The notes under the pieces were generated by a model. It did no database searches. It was not told the DNA's origin and was given only the letters and a program-made list of their open reading frames with translations. From Corbicula japonica (taxonomy: Eukaryota; Mollusca; Bivalvia; Venerida; Cyrenidae), in NCBI GenBank assembly GCA_038501625.1, contig JAZAYU010000012.1, positions 1,984,001 to 2,048,000 on the forward strand: a stretch of DNA of 64,000 nt, read 5' to 3'. Every line of letters starts with the position of its first letter. The stretch's first letter is position 1. Of this stretch, positions 32,621-43,893 are shown piece by piece. The translations under genes and the position numbers were made by a program.

Positions 32621-35600
32621 CTGTAAAGAAAGTATCAGTAAGTTCGGATACGCACCAAGTTCGGATAAAAAGACGTTCAAACTTGTCGACGTCATCGATA
32701 ATGCTGTCTTCGAACAGCTGACGTCATAAAGTTCAATCCATTAAAATAACGTCACATCCTTAAGCGTTGAAAATCCGCATACATATATTCTACGAAAAAG
32801 GAAATGATGACCTGATCCGACTGTGATTTTACTGCGGGTTTTACTTCGCTTACTAAAGGCGATAATGAAACCCTCGCGAAATTAAGGCAACTGATACTAC
32901 ATATGTTTTTCACTTTAAAAACAGTCCTTTAAACCACCATCTTAAACATAAAGAAAACGCATTTAAAAATACCTAGTCTGCGTTTCTGCGTGCCATACGG
33001 AAATTCCAAGCACCTGCCAGTCGTCCGGATATGTGCCGGAAATGAACGGAACGTTGATCTTCTCGTAGTGCAGGGTCAGTGACTGCGCATGCCCGATGTC
33101 TGTTCTGCTCGTAAACAACTTACTGATGATCTCGTTGCGTAGATACATCTCATTCTTCCTGGAAAATAATGAGGCCACTTTAAAAACGTGATTTCAAAAT
33201 TTGGGCGCGTCACTGGAAAAAGTTGTCGTCGAACAGCTGACGTCAATCCTTGATATGACGTCGTAAAGTTGCGCAGACGACACTGCTTATTACAAATTCT
33301 GCGGTAATTTAAAATATGTCAAAATATGTACTAAAATCACATATTACATTTTAGAAAATACAGTGAAACCCCTCTATAACGGACACCTAAGGGACTGAGG
33401 GAAAGTGTCCTTAATAGCGGGTTGTCCTTAATATTTGGTTTAAATCAAGAAGAAAAGAAAATGTCTGTTCTTTAAAAAATCGCCGATAATACCGGGGTGC
33501 CCATAATATCGAGTGTCCGTAATGAGAGGTTTTACTGTAGTAGATTATTGTAAGATCTTCCCTAAAATATTAACAATAAAATGACCAAAATGTAGCACAA
33601 AATACGCCACGAAACACATGCAAAGACACATGAAGAACTCAACTACAAACGATGAAAAATCAATGCAAAGACAGTTTGTAGAAGTACAATTTAACGGTTA
33701 AGAGGAATTTGGAAAAATCATTTAATAATTTATGTATTGTACTTTGATAATAAAAAGGTGAAGATTTTTTACTTTACTCCATATTTACGAGTTTGATTGC
33801 GTGCGAGATCTGTGAAGATCCAGTCAAGATCAGCCAGAACATTTTGCCTTCTGATCTGGATCTACACTGTTCGCTTCTTGGCCAGAAAAATAAATACAAT
33901 AATGAGTCTTAAACCGGACAGTGAAGAATGCTCTGACGACACTACTTACGTCATCAACAGAACAGGACCAATTGTTCCGTTAGATCCAACAAGGGTGAGT
34001 GTAATCTCCCCATCGAAGTTATTTATTGTGCTGATATTAATAATATAGTTATATTCTACAATGAAATAAAAATTTCACGTTAAAAGTATTCAGAATAAAT
34101 AAGTAAGACTGCATATAAAATGATAATGCCCCTACTGGGGAGCGAACCCATAAGGCGACAGCGCCTAGCCATGCAATGCCAATTCACCACGCATTGAGCT
34201 AACCGGGACAACCCAAAATGGTTGATCGAATAACCCTGATAAACATAATCATCACTGCATGACACCGGGAACCGATCATTTACATATAACGGTACTGACT
34301 ATAAGTACGGGTAGAATTTTTACTGCCGCCTCACTGCACAAATAGCGCAACTGTGAATTTAAAATGATATGGTTCCTACTGGGGAGCGAATCCGTATGGC
34401 GACAGCGCCAACAATAGTTTAATACATGTATTATCTAAACAAACACAACCGACGTTTTACTTTATACAATGTATTATCAATACATTCGACCATGCTTCTA
34501 ATTAAAGTATTTCCATACAGCAAAACTATTGTTCAAGGTAATTATGAAATGACACACCTTTTTACACAAATTTCAATAAGATGCAGATATATCAATTTGA
34601 AAGTTAATTAATATTTTCAACTCTTTGTTTAAGTTACGTAGTTAACAAATTCGTATATCTCAACGTTGCGCTATACCGCTATCGCAGATTCCAAAGTCGC
34701 AACTAGTGTTCGATTGTTCATTCCGAAACGTTCCTATTCTTTATAGTAATTGTGAAGTTCTAAATGCAGAATAAAGTACTCACCACAGAACGTAGAAGTC
34801 TTTTCGGTGTTCAGATACAAACTTCCTCGTGCGGCATTTTGGTCGGCATGGTAACCCATTCTTGCGCATCCGCCATTTTTACAGTTGATACAGTGTCCTT
34901 TACGGAATTCATCAATGGATGTGCAGACGAACGCTTCGAACGGACACTCAGAGTTAATGGACTCGGTGAAGTAATAGTAGGAACGCTCGTGACTGCAGGA
35001 CAGGGCTTCTTCTTCCGCTAAAATACCATACCATACCATACCATAAGTTTATTCAACATAAACATTATACAATGTTTATAACTAACATGATTAATTTATG
35101 AGTAACACAGGCATTGCAATTTAAATTACGTAAGGAAAAAATCTATTAGCGGGAACATGACCATAGTGTTTTCCATATCAACATAAAACATGTATGCCAC
35201 GTCTTTTAATCTTACAATTAGGGCCTATCGAACGTGTTGGCCAAAATGCAGCAAGAAAGAACGAAGGAATAATTTGACTATAACTGATCATATATATCAT
35301 GCGCAACCAGAGAGGTCCAGATCTTCAGATGTGCAAATGCTGCACTTAGCACTTACATGGTTTATTGATACAGACATAGTTCAAACTTACCGTAATAATC
35401 AAATAAAGTGGTCAGAGCGGTCCATACAGTCGATCCTAACTTATCAACCGCATCAGTTGTGCAACCCGGCTGTCGCTGACCACCATTTGGATAAAAGTCC
35501 AGATGACCCATGACCTGTGTAGCACCGAATCCCAGGTTCTTTGCTCCTCCTGCATCTGTATGTATGACGTCAACGAAGTCGGCGTCACTGGGATCTAGTC

Positions 35601-38600
35601 GCGTTTTAATGTCCATGTTTTCGAAGTACGGGCTCGCAGGGTCAAGTCCTAAATATTCACCAAAAGATTCAAGTCACTGTTGATGGACTTAAATAAATCA
35701 GTCTGTGAAATCATCAATATTCATCGCTTACTAACGTTCGTTTCGTGAATATTGCGAGTAGACGGGTCCACGAACTCCGAACTACTAAGAAATGTAATAG
35801 TGAAGATGATGTATTTTAGAAAATCGAAAAACTCGAATTTAGGAACCCACGAAATTTTCGTGGAACAAAAAACAACGAAATGTTATTACTACGAATTTGT
35901 TCCTTTACATGAACAATATACTATTTAATACACGTTTAATAAAATAACCGATAATCGATAAAACAAGTTGGTTTACATGTGATACGCACACTTTTTATCA
36001 TATGTAAGTTTATCGAACTTATCGATAATCGATGATTGATAAAAACAAGCTGGTTACCTGTGATTCGCCCAAGATGTACAATCCTTTCCCCTGCATATCC
36101 TGACACATGGGCACCAAGGCTGTGTCCTATGATGTGAAAGTTTGCCGGTGAAGTCCCAGAGATCTGTATTAGCTTGTTGACCAGTTGAGCAATTTGGGCC
36201 CCAACCACTCTTGTGTTTGCAGTAGCTTGACCGTAAGGCAGTACAGCACCCTGATGCCAATCAACAGCGATTACATTAAAGTCCCCCTAGAACAACAAAA
36301 AGACAAGATGCATGAAGATTAAAATGAAAAATCGATTGGGAATATTCGGCTATCTCCGCTACACTACGACAGGTCTCGGACAATTAACGATGTCAAACTT
36401 TCTAACCATTCATTACAAATAAGTTAGGCCTTATAGCGCTCATAACAATATAGTACGAAAAAATTGCAGAAAAAAATCACTTTCTCTGTCAATTGAATGT
36501 TTGACTTTACTGACAACTTCAACTGAACATTTGTGAATAAATGAAGATATTAAAGTACACTTTAACCAATTGTTTATGAACAAGGTAAATTTGATCACTG
36601 TTATCATTATATTTCGCGCATTTTGCTATAAAAGGCAAATTGCGTGAAATCAAACCCCAGCGAAATATAACAATTTTATAACATTATAATTATTACCATT
36701 TGAGAATAATACATTTGCTCAAATTTATGACCGCGCGAAAATGTCATTTGTGATTTCTCTGCGAATTTTCGTCCCTGCGAAATATTATTATACCACAGTA
36801 CAAATGGATGACCTGTTTTAGGAGCTCTCTTGTCATATTCTGAATCCATGGTCTATGTGCGTTGTGTGTGAAACCATGAACAATGATTTTGGTTGGTTTA
36901 TTACCACTGTAGTGTGAGCCGCTGATGGTCTGGTCCGATGCCGGGTTTAGTGCCTGTTCTTCGTGTATGGTCGGATTTGCTCTAAATTCAACAATAGTAT
37001 ATTTTATAGATTCCTAGATTTCATTGCTTATTTTGCCAAGGATAATAATTCAGCATTTTGTAATTGCATTTTTTTCTTGTTCCTTATTACGTTCGGAAAT
37101 CTGCGAAAGTTTCCGTTACTCTACGCCAAAGTGCAATCGATTGTTAAAGTTCTTTCAACTTGTATTAATCGAATTGCTGCTTCCTGGGTCGAAACCAGTT
37201 CTCATGTCGAATAAGGATTGTGGAAATTGTAGAAGAATCTCATCGCTGGTGGGATTCGAATTTTCATTGTTTTAAGTCTGATTCTATCCGCATGGTGAAT
37301 GAGTATTAAAGGCTAGTCGTCATGTGTTTATTATGCAACAAACAAACGAACCGCTTTTCTGAAAAACTTGCATCCGACTCTGCAACATCCTCTGTGACAA
37401 AAATTACCTTGTGTATAGTAGGAACCGTGTCTGTATTTTATCTGGGGACACTGGTGCTAACGAAAGCGGTCTATGAAGAAGATCCAAAAACGGAGGTCCG
37501 TTGTTAAAACAGCCGAGAGATCCGTAGCATACCGTGTGTGGGAGGTGGCTAGTTATACTGTCCAATAGAAAACCTGCGCGTAAAAATAAGAAAATTTCAT
37601 TTGAGGCATGTTACGGGAAGAGTGTGTTTGGTAATATTTGGTACAGTTGTTAAGGCAGTAGCGGATTTTGGGGTATAGCGGATAGCCCGTTTCTTTTCTT
37701 GAGCATTTTCTATTTTATACCAAGAGAAAGAGTGAATTCTCCCCTTCACTTTAATGTATTTTGTTTTGATTTCAAATTTTACAATGAGAGCTTATCTTAT
37801 TTATAAGTAGAACGAGGCAATCGAAGTCGATACCTACACCGTGATTTTACTAATGAAAAGAACAATAAACATTAAGTTTTATATCAAAAGTCTGTAAACT
37901 TTCCAAGAATATGGTTTGGTGTATAAATTAACCTTTTATCACTCATAATAACATGTTCTTATAAACCAGCAAATTGTCACCAGAGATATAAATAACTACC
38001 ATGCACTTAGTCAGTAACGGATTGCATATGTATGCTACTCAAGGGGATCGTCTCCAAATCAACTTGATCTATCAAATCGCTGTCATAGGCGAGTTGAAAG
38101 TAAAGTATGATGTGTTGTGAAGATTAACAATTGAACTAATACAAGTTTTAGCTTTCCAAATAGCTAGTCGGTCATTAGCACAACCTTTTAACAAGACGGC
38201 ACAAAAGTTTTAATTTTAAGCCAGTTTTATTGGATGCCATACAAAAATGTAAGTTTACTTATAGGTATTTCTTCTTTCGAATGAGATGTATTTAAGCTGG
38301 TGATAAATCTAACCCTGATTGCGAACAAGTTTATAATATACTTGGAAGTAAATCAAAATGAAAAAGTTTGTCAAACACTGTTTTCGTGTCAGAAAGTGTT
38401 AGAAAGCAACGATTATCAAGCTGTAAATACATGTATATGCCAAAAGCTACAGAATATGTTAAAAAACAAAGGACTCACAGGTATGATAAAATTGCTCTTT
38501 TTGATCTAGAACAATATCGTTAGAATGTTGGTATTTACTTAGTATGTCTCATGACTTCGAATAACAACCTAACGCATCGATTTCAAATTCGCATAAAGTA

Positions 38601-41600
38601 TGCACTTCAGCGCCGTCTTTGTTTGGTAAAAGGTTATGCTAATGACCGACTAGCTTTTTGGAAAACAAAATTTTGCATTGTCTATTATTGACAGTTTCAT
38701 GACCCGATTTGATACTTCTGCAAAAGTATGTGTGTTCGCATGTTCCAAACATTATTTTGTAGATTCAAAACCAAATTACAACTTAGTAAAGCTTTAACTT
38801 GTAGTGTCTGTTATTTTCAGTTTCATTACCCGAAAAAAACTGACAAAAACTGTGTGTTCATGTGTTCCAAAGATAATTTTTACATTCAAACCCTTATAAA
38901 AATTAGCAACCAGTTGATTAGTGGCAAAATGCGAGATAACAGTTAAGCAAAATTATCAAGAAAGTACCGACGGATGTATCCATATCGAGCTAGCGAAAAC
39001 ATGTAAAACATTCACCGGGATACCTCTGATCCTCGAGTTTCACAAAATGCTGCGCAAGTTCGTAGATTCGTGGTCAGCAAAATAAGTAGCTAATCTCTGT
39101 TCATTGTTCTCTACACATTTTAGTTGCTTTGGTTTAATAAAGTTATAAGCTGTACATCTTTTGTTTATCATATAAAGTGTACATTTACTAGACAAAATCC
39201 TGTACATGTATATGTTTATTGTTCTTTTTTTTTGGAAATATCTTTATGAATAATAAGCCTAGCTGATAAGAAGCTGGAGAGAGGATTTAAGGTCAGAGGA
39301 CAGTAAATAGAAAAGCCTGTCGCGGATTGGACAATTTTGTCTAGGGACGATTCGGGCTTAATTTATTTTCAAAGATTCATTGGCCAAAACTATAGAGAAT
39401 AGAAATAATTTTTTGTTTTCAAAAATGTAAAATGACTAATTATATACTTAAAAATAAAAATGATTATTTAAAACACTGTTTGAAAGGTGATTTGTGTCAC
39501 TTTAAAGAAGTTGGTACTTTCCGTATTTTGGGTTAGAGATTTGTTTACATTCTGGGGGTGGTTACTTTCGGTTTAAAATGCTGAGAGAATGAGTTGGTGA
39601 AGGCACCAATTCTTGGTCATTTTTGCATTTCCCAAGAGTGCCACTATGCAAATCTGGGGTAGTTTTGGAACAAGTCGTGTAAATAAAATCACAGGAGGAC
39701 CAAATCTTATAATGTAAGTCTATGGGAAACTATTTAGTGGTCTCTGACCTATTAAGAATAGGTACAGACTCCAAATGTGACGTCCTTCAACAGCCAATAA
39801 GAGGACTCTAGGTTTTCATAGAAAACGTCTGAGTAAGAGTCTATTCATAAATAACGACTGAGTAAGAGTCTAAGTATCTAAATTATCCGTTCCGTCTGGG
39901 TCGTGATCTTTGCTTTACATCACTGTTAACCGGTGTTCAGGTAGAAAGCTCAAGTTTGGTCCATTATAATATGTCGGTCATCAGGATGACCGACAATAAC
40001 GCGATGTAGTGAATATGCTGTATCAGCTGTAGATATTTATGTATCAATGAATTGGCGAGCCTGAGGGAATTCTGACAGTGCTTTAAACAGAAACCTCATA
40101 AGAACACCAGAGTCAGGTGTGCTGATGGTTTAGTCATTGACTTCTCCATTTCTTTTTTCAATTTGGCCATTTTTCGAATAGAATATGTTTCCACAGCCTT
40201 CCATTTTGGAGAAGTCTTTCATTTCGTTGTGCTATTCTTTTTGTTTGAAAACTCGCTTACATGTAGGTAATGGATGAACTGTGTAAGAAAAACATCATAG
40301 TTTTTCTGGCCACTATAAGTTTAGCTATCGCCTGTAAATAAAGATATTTTTACTAAGCATTTATGCTTTTTGATGTTAAATCTGTATATTCTATTTGATA
40401 TCTCTGTGATTGGGTTTTAGTATTACCAAAACCCAGTTTGTGATCAGTATTATTTTTTTTAAAGCATTTCATTTATAATATCTGTGTTACTTTCTTATGA
40501 CCTATTGTATTATGATTTTCTTCCGTTACAGTATGCAAAAAAAATTCCAGGTTTAATTCAGTTCAAATGGCATTGATTTTTATTTAATAAATCACTTCAC
40601 ATGTTTAAGTACATGTCATAATAAAAATACAATTTTTGGATTGGTTTGAGAAGCCCCGTCAGTGACTTACACTAACTATCCCATACTCCCTGGAGCTATC
40701 CGCTAATGCCTCAATCCATGTACAGTCGGACCTCGATAATTCGAACCTCGATAATTCGAACACCGTAGATATTTCGAACTCGTATCTCGGTCCCGGCAAA
40801 ACGCCTATATACCTTATATGCATTAACTCTTGATAATTCGAACACCCGATATTTCGAACTTCGAACTCAAAGTCTATCATACACAAAACCTCAAGTTATC
40901 ATAAAATTTAAAAAGAATGATGTTTTTAAGAGAAAACACTTTTGTCTGTTGAATGATATTGATAAGTTTGTAGAATTTCTACTTTTAAAGACCCGTAGAA
41001 CGGTAATCTGCTTAGCTATCCGCTACAACCTGAACAACTGTAGTATTTAAAGCAGTTATAGACGTCTAACATAATGGTATTATTGAAATTTGCAATGACT
41101 TATTTTCGTATAAAAAAACCCATGTAAATGTTTCCCACAAACAATTATTTTCGTTAAATTTCAAGATATTCAGAAGAAAAGAACGCATGCAGGGTTTTAT
41201 ACCCATCTCGATTTCCAAACGTTCTGCCACTTCCGGTCTTTTTCCAAGATCATCAACCTAAATCTGGAGACCAGTCTCAAATCTTAAGTATCTGATTGGC
41301 TGAAATGGCGACTGGTTGCCATTTCAGCCAATCATATGCTTTTGCCCGGGTTGCACTTGAGATATTATCTTGTTTAATCTTAAGGGCTTACCACACTCCT
41401 CAACATAACGTTCATCGATAAAAAGAAAATTATAAAAATCTCAATAACGGCAAATTGCCGTTCAATGAAACTTTGCACAAATGAATGTTACTAATGTATC
41501 TTTATTTTGAATACAGCAAGAAACGTTAGAAACGTAAAGAAAAAAAGTTAGACCTAAAATTACGTCAAATTCTATTTACATAAATTCACAAAAACTAAGC

Positions 41601-42496
41601 AATACAAAACATAATTTTAAATTCCCACATGAGTGTAATGATACTGACAAGAAAATGCTGTGTACTTTGTAAAGAACTTTCAACTACTAAAAGAGAAATC
41701 AATAATTGTCATCCGTTTACGCGACCAGGAAATTGAAGGTCAAACACACTTTTACTAATATCTCGTAAAGTTTACATATGTAAGTCACGACGACACAAGA
41801 CAGTGTTGTCAGTATCATATTACTCACGTGGGCGTTTAAAATGATGTTTTGTGTTGTTTAGTTTTTGTGAATTTATGTAAATAGAAGTTTAGGAAATTTT
41901 TAGATCTCGCTATTTTCCTTTACTGTTCTAACGTGTCTTACCATATGCAAAATAAAGATACATTAGTAAAACTCATTTGTGCAAAGTTTCATTGAACAGC
42001 ATTTTGCCGTTATCGAGATTTTGATAAATATTTTATAGATGAACATGATGGGGAGGCAACCGCGGCTTCCCCGTCGACTTGTGGAAATTTTATTGTAATT
42101 CCAAGCTACTTAACTCCGAAATCTCCCAAAATCCAAACAGATTAACTCTAACCCCCAATATCAAGCTGCCTAACTAACACCAAGATCAAAACTGCCTAAC
42201 TGTAAATTTCCAAGACATGAACCTACCGGCTTAATAATGAAAGAAAACGCGTAGTTATGAGATTTCTTCGCTGCAATTGTAGGATTCATTTAAGGAACTT
42301 GTGAATTGTTCACCATATTGTTTTGAAGATGATGTGTGAAAGTAAAATTATCGTGTTTTATTTAACGTTTCCTTCCAGAGCAAAAAGTGTTTTAGTTTTT
42401 CGTCGCCTCCTGTACACTTCTATTCTAAATATGTTTTACAATGAACTTACCATTTGTTCCGGAAAAAAAAAACCCTGCGAGGACGTACAGGTACAT
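32542..42496 (-). CDS. Pancreatic lipase-related protein, paralog B (9 exons)
   Basis: Tandem sister of paralog A, same strand, about 1.2 kb upstream of it. Coding exons in transcript order: 42496-42451, 37573-37408, 36981-36813, 36286-36058, 35648-35391, 35017-34784, 34055-33950, 33158-32973, 32620-32542; 1473 nt, 490 aa plus stop, each exon equal in length to its counterpart in A. Signal peptide MYLYVLAGFFFSG, VCYGSLGCF, Ser183 in GHSLGAHVSG, Asp206 in GLDPASP, His299 in CSHERS, Cys266/Cys297 lid and PLAT domain are all intact, so this is a functional-looking gene, not a pseudogene. By my count it differs from A at 68 of 490 residues. Intron 1 is 4.9 kb here (0.5 kb in A) and intron 8 only 0.35 kb (2.9 kb in A), because different repeats inserted after duplication. 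Confidence 0.93.
32973..33158 (-). CDS. Lipase B exon 8 (PLAT domain core)
   Basis: Acceptor ATTTTCCAG, donor AG|GTATTT. Same motifs as in A (LTLHYEKINVPFISG, VWHAETQTR); 5 of 62 residues differ. The frame stops two codons past the donor. Confidence 0.93.
33203..33300. mobile_element. One end of the GGGGCGCGTCACGGG MITE family, lipase B intron 7
   Basis: GGGCGCGTCACTGGAAAAAG then GACGTCAATCCTTGATATGA and TTCTGCGGTAATTT, matching the left half of the 21.1 kb copy. Confidence 0.5.
33361..33537. mobile_element. TA-flanked MITE, pogo/mariner-like, lipase B intron 7
   Basis: TIRs CAGTGAAACCCCTCT and AGAGGTTTTACTG, each next to TA; 177 bp with internal GTGTCCTTAATAGCGGG / GAGTGTCCGTAATGAG. A TA target site and CAGT-starting TIRs point to the Tc1/mariner/pogo superfamily. 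Confidence 0.75.
33775..33915. mobile_element. Fragment of the GATCCAGATC MITE family, lipase B intron 7
   Basis: TACTCCATATTTACGAG, then GAAGATCCAGTCAAGATCAG and TCTGATCTGGATCTACACTG, with TTCGCTTCTTGGCCAGAAA. It ends about 35 bp from the exon 7 donor. Confidence 0.55.
33950..34055 (-). CDS. Lipase B exon 7 (PLAT start)
   Basis: Acceptor TTCATTGTAG, donor AC|GTAAGT. Differs from A by a single Leu for Gln near its end (GPVLLMT). Confidence 0.92.
34120..34213 (-). mobile_element. tRNA-derived SINE head in lipase B intron 6
   Basis: On the minus strand GTCCCGGTTAGCTCAATGCG (A box) and GGGTTCGCTCCCC (B box) about 50 bases apart, then CAGTAGGGGCATTATC. The extended A-B spacing and unpaired stems argue for a SINE, not a tRNA gene. 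Confidence 0.55.
34365..34415 (-). mobile_element. Truncated second copy of the same SINE
   Basis: B-box half only: GGCGCTGTCGCCATACGGAT and TCGCTCCCCAGTAGGAACC on the minus strand. Confidence 0.45.
34784..35017 (-). CDS. Lipase B exon 6 (catalytic His)
   Basis: Acceptor GTATTTTAG, donor TGTG|GTGAGT. EEEALSCSHERS with His299; GHCINCKNGGCARMGYH. 15 of 78 residues differ from A. Confidence 0.93.
35022..35044. repeat. (CCATA)n microsatellite abutting the exon 6 acceptor of lipase B
   Basis: Four to five TACCA/CCATA units starting about 6 nt from the acceptor AG, so on the transcript strand the polypyrimidine-tract position reads TGGTA repeats. Confidence 0.85.
35391..35648 (-). CDS. Lipase B exon 5 (catalytic Asp and lid)
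   Basis: Acceptor AATATTTAG, donor TACG|GTAAGT. LDPASPYFEN, GHLDFYPNGG, QPGCTTD and VWTALTTLFDYY; 10 of 86 residues differ from A. Confidence 0.94.
36058..36286 (-). CDS. Lipase B exon 4 (nucleophilic Ser)
   Basis: Acceptor TTGTTCTAG, donor ACAG|GTAACC. GDFNVIAVDW, FHIIGHSLGAHVSGYAG, RITG; 10 of 76 residues differ from A. Confidence 0.95.
36813..36981 (-). CDS. Lipase B exon 3
   Basis: Acceptor GAATTTAG, donor CAG|GTCATC (weak consensus; A has GTAAGT). KIIVHGF retained, then THNAHRPWIQNMTRELLKQ. Confidence 0.9.
37408..37573 (-). CDS. Lipase B exon 2
   Basis: Acceptor TACGCGCAG, donor ACAAG|GTAATT. VCYGSLGCFNNGPPF and SPDKIQTRFLLYTR. Confidence 0.93.
38153..38666. mobile_element. Fold-back element in lipase B intron 1
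   Basis: Arm AGCTAGTCGGTCATTAGCAC + AACCTTTTAACAAGACGGC at 38161 is mirrored by GCCGTCTTTGTTTGG and AAAGGTTATGCTAATGACCG + ACTAGCT before 38656. About 510 bp, AT-rich interior, no domain recognised. Confidence 0.75.
38667..40722. other. Lipase B intron 1, no feature recognised except one local duplication
   Basis: A direct repeat of about 125 bp spacing (CAGTTTCATGACCCGA at 38692, CAGTTTCATTACCCGA at 38818, each followed by a TGTGTGTTCxCATGTTCCAAA-like word). The rest is AT-rich with no homology seen. Confidence 0.5.
40723..40873. mobile_element. Half of a TA-flanked pogo/mariner-like MITE, lipase B intron 1
   Basis: TA then CAGTCGGACCTCGATAATTC, with further GATAATTCGAACACC and GATATTTCGAACT words. 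The opposite terminal TIR with TA was not found, so the copy looks truncated. Confidence 0.6.
41260..41385. mobile_element. Palindromic MITE, CTGGAGAC family (copy 4), lipase B intron 1
   Basis: AATCTGGAGACCAGTCTCAA, ATTGGCTGAAATGGCGACTG mirrored by GCCATTTCAGCCAATCA, right arm CACTTGAGATATTATC. Confidence 0.65.
41391..42060. mobile_element. Large fold-back element F1, lipase B intron 1
   Basis: About 670 bp in two near-complementary arms. CTCAATAACGGCAAATTGCC and GTTCAATGAAACTTTGCACA near 41445 are mirrored by TGTGCAAAGTTTCATTGAAC and CGTTATCGAGATTTTG near 41980; the inner parts TTTACATAAATTCACAAAAAC and GTTTTTGTGAATTTATGTAAA also pair. No frame of note. It ends about 390 bp from exon 1. 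Confidence 0.8.
42451..42496 (-). CDS. Lipase B exon 1 (signal peptide)
   Basis: ATG at 42496, MYLYVLAGFFFSGTN, donor G|GTAAGT. Upstream 25 bases (GTATTGAGTCTTTCTTAAC) closely match those of paralog A, so the duplication included the 5' UTR. Confidence 0.88.
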
Positions 42497-42652
42497 GTTA
42501 AGAAAGACTCAATACGATTGTGTGTCCTCGGAGATAACAACACCAAAATAAGAGACCTTTTCCATTCTCAACAAAGATAAACAGTTGGAAACGTGTCCTC
42601 ATTTCTGGTTCAAGTTAAATGATAACCTTAGTGGAAAAGGACTTGCATATTA

Positions 42653-42995
42653 ACCCTTTCCTGAATAGATACACCTTTATTGCATGGGCGAACAGTTTAG
42701 ATCCTGATCAGACGGCACGAATTGTTCGCTTTTTCTGGTTATTCTACTGCGCATGCTCACAATTATTTGATAACCCCGCCAACTTATAGCGTCCTGGCAG
42801 TTGTATGGAATAAAGCGTACGAAACACACGTCTGTGTTCTATGTTAAATACAGCCAAAATGAAACAATTTGTTAGGTTATTTCTGACTAAAATGCGACCA
42901 GTGCAGATCCCGATCAGACTGCACGAATGTGCCGGCTGATCTGGATCTACACTGCTCGCACATGCGTAAAAATGCGTATATATGGAGGAAAGGGT
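42653..42995. mobile_element. TA-flanked palindromic MITE, AACCCTTT/GATCCAGATC family (copy 3)
   Basis: TA at 42651-42652 and 42996-42997. Ends ACCCTTTCC / GGAAAGGGT. It lies about 155 bp upstream of the lipase B start codon, so it is inside or beside the promoter. Confidence 0.7.
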
Positions 42996-43177
42996 TACAC
43001 AAAAGCTGGAAAATACTGGTTTTTCATGTTTATCAAATTACAGCATATTAAATGCATGGCAGCTTTTTAATCCAACTTATCTGGTATTAGATTTTAATTG
43101 TAAGGCCAGTATTCCAGTTTTATGATGCGGGATCTGTTTCCGCGATTTTTCAGAAATCAAAGATATCGTTGGGTATA

Positions 43178-43385
43178 GGCCGGTATTCCATACTTCCGTG
43201 AAGCGTGACCCGTGTCCGTGTTTTTTCACTCACCAAAGATATCGTATGGAATATTCATGGATACCTCCTGTCCGTTCCACGTCGCGGACACGGACGCGGA
43301 GGTATGGAATATACCCAACGATATCTTTGGCGAGTGAAAAATCGCGGACACGGATTACGCATCACGGAACTATGGAATACCGGCC
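43178..43385. mobile_element. TA-flanked nested-palindrome MITE, 208 bp
   Basis: GGCCGGTATTCCATACTTCC ... CACCAAAGATATCG is mirrored by CGATATCTTTGGCGAGTG ... TATGGAATACCGGCC; TA on both sides (43176-43177, 43386-43387). A second inner palindrome carries GGACACGGACGCGGAGG. A damaged partial copy lies just left at 43104-43175. Confidence 0.8.
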
Positions 43386-43539
43386 TAATAAGTGTTCGGT
43401 AACAAGTTGCCCTTTAACTAGTTGTTTTTCTTCACCGATTTGGTATTTAGCGGTTCCGAGCCGATGTTTAGCTATGGCACTTTTTTTGGCGTTCACCTTT
43501 TCGGCGTGTAAGCGTGGTGCTGCGCTTTTTGGATAGGAG

Positions 43540-43762
43540 ACCGCCATATTGCAGGCTCAGCACCTCCGACTTCGGATCTCCTTGCGGGTCCTCCTATACC
43601 GACACCCGCCGAATCGGTCGTAATGCTAACCCTTAAACCCTGAGCGCCAAGGAGGGAAGCCATTACTACCATTTTTAAAGTCTTTGGTATGACCCGGCCG
43701 GGGATCGAACCCACGACCTCCCAGTCCGGAAGCGGACGCTCTACCTACTGAGCTAACCGGGC
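43540..43762 (-). mobile_element. tRNA-derived SINE with conserved central domain
   Basis: Minus strand: GCCCGGTTAGCTCAGTAGG (A box) at 43762, then GGTTCGATCCC (B box), then CATACCAAAGACTTTAAAAA and GGCTTCCCTCCTTGGCGCTC. The post-head words look like the central domain I associate with broadly distributed bivalve SINEs (Meta-domain type), which is recollection rather than a search. The anticodon arm pairs badly, so this is not a tRNA gene. The 73-codon minus frame inside it is a shadow. Confidence 0.65.
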
Positions 43763-43893
43763 AAGTTGAGCTATGGCACGATAGCGGGCGGATTGCAAAA
43801 ACCTTTTGCGAATAGGTTCATGCTTATATCAAGCATGGTCAAATCGTGGAAAAACCCTACCAGGGCTCGGTGAGACGTTAGGGATTAAAACCC

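Noticed and set aside
35190..35513. 107-codon plus-strand frame
   Set aside because: Antisense shadow of lipase B exon 5.
43703..43762. A functional tRNA gene with anticodon CCG
   Set aside because: A and B boxes are good, but the anticodon and T stems mispair and the head is followed by a SINE-type central domain.
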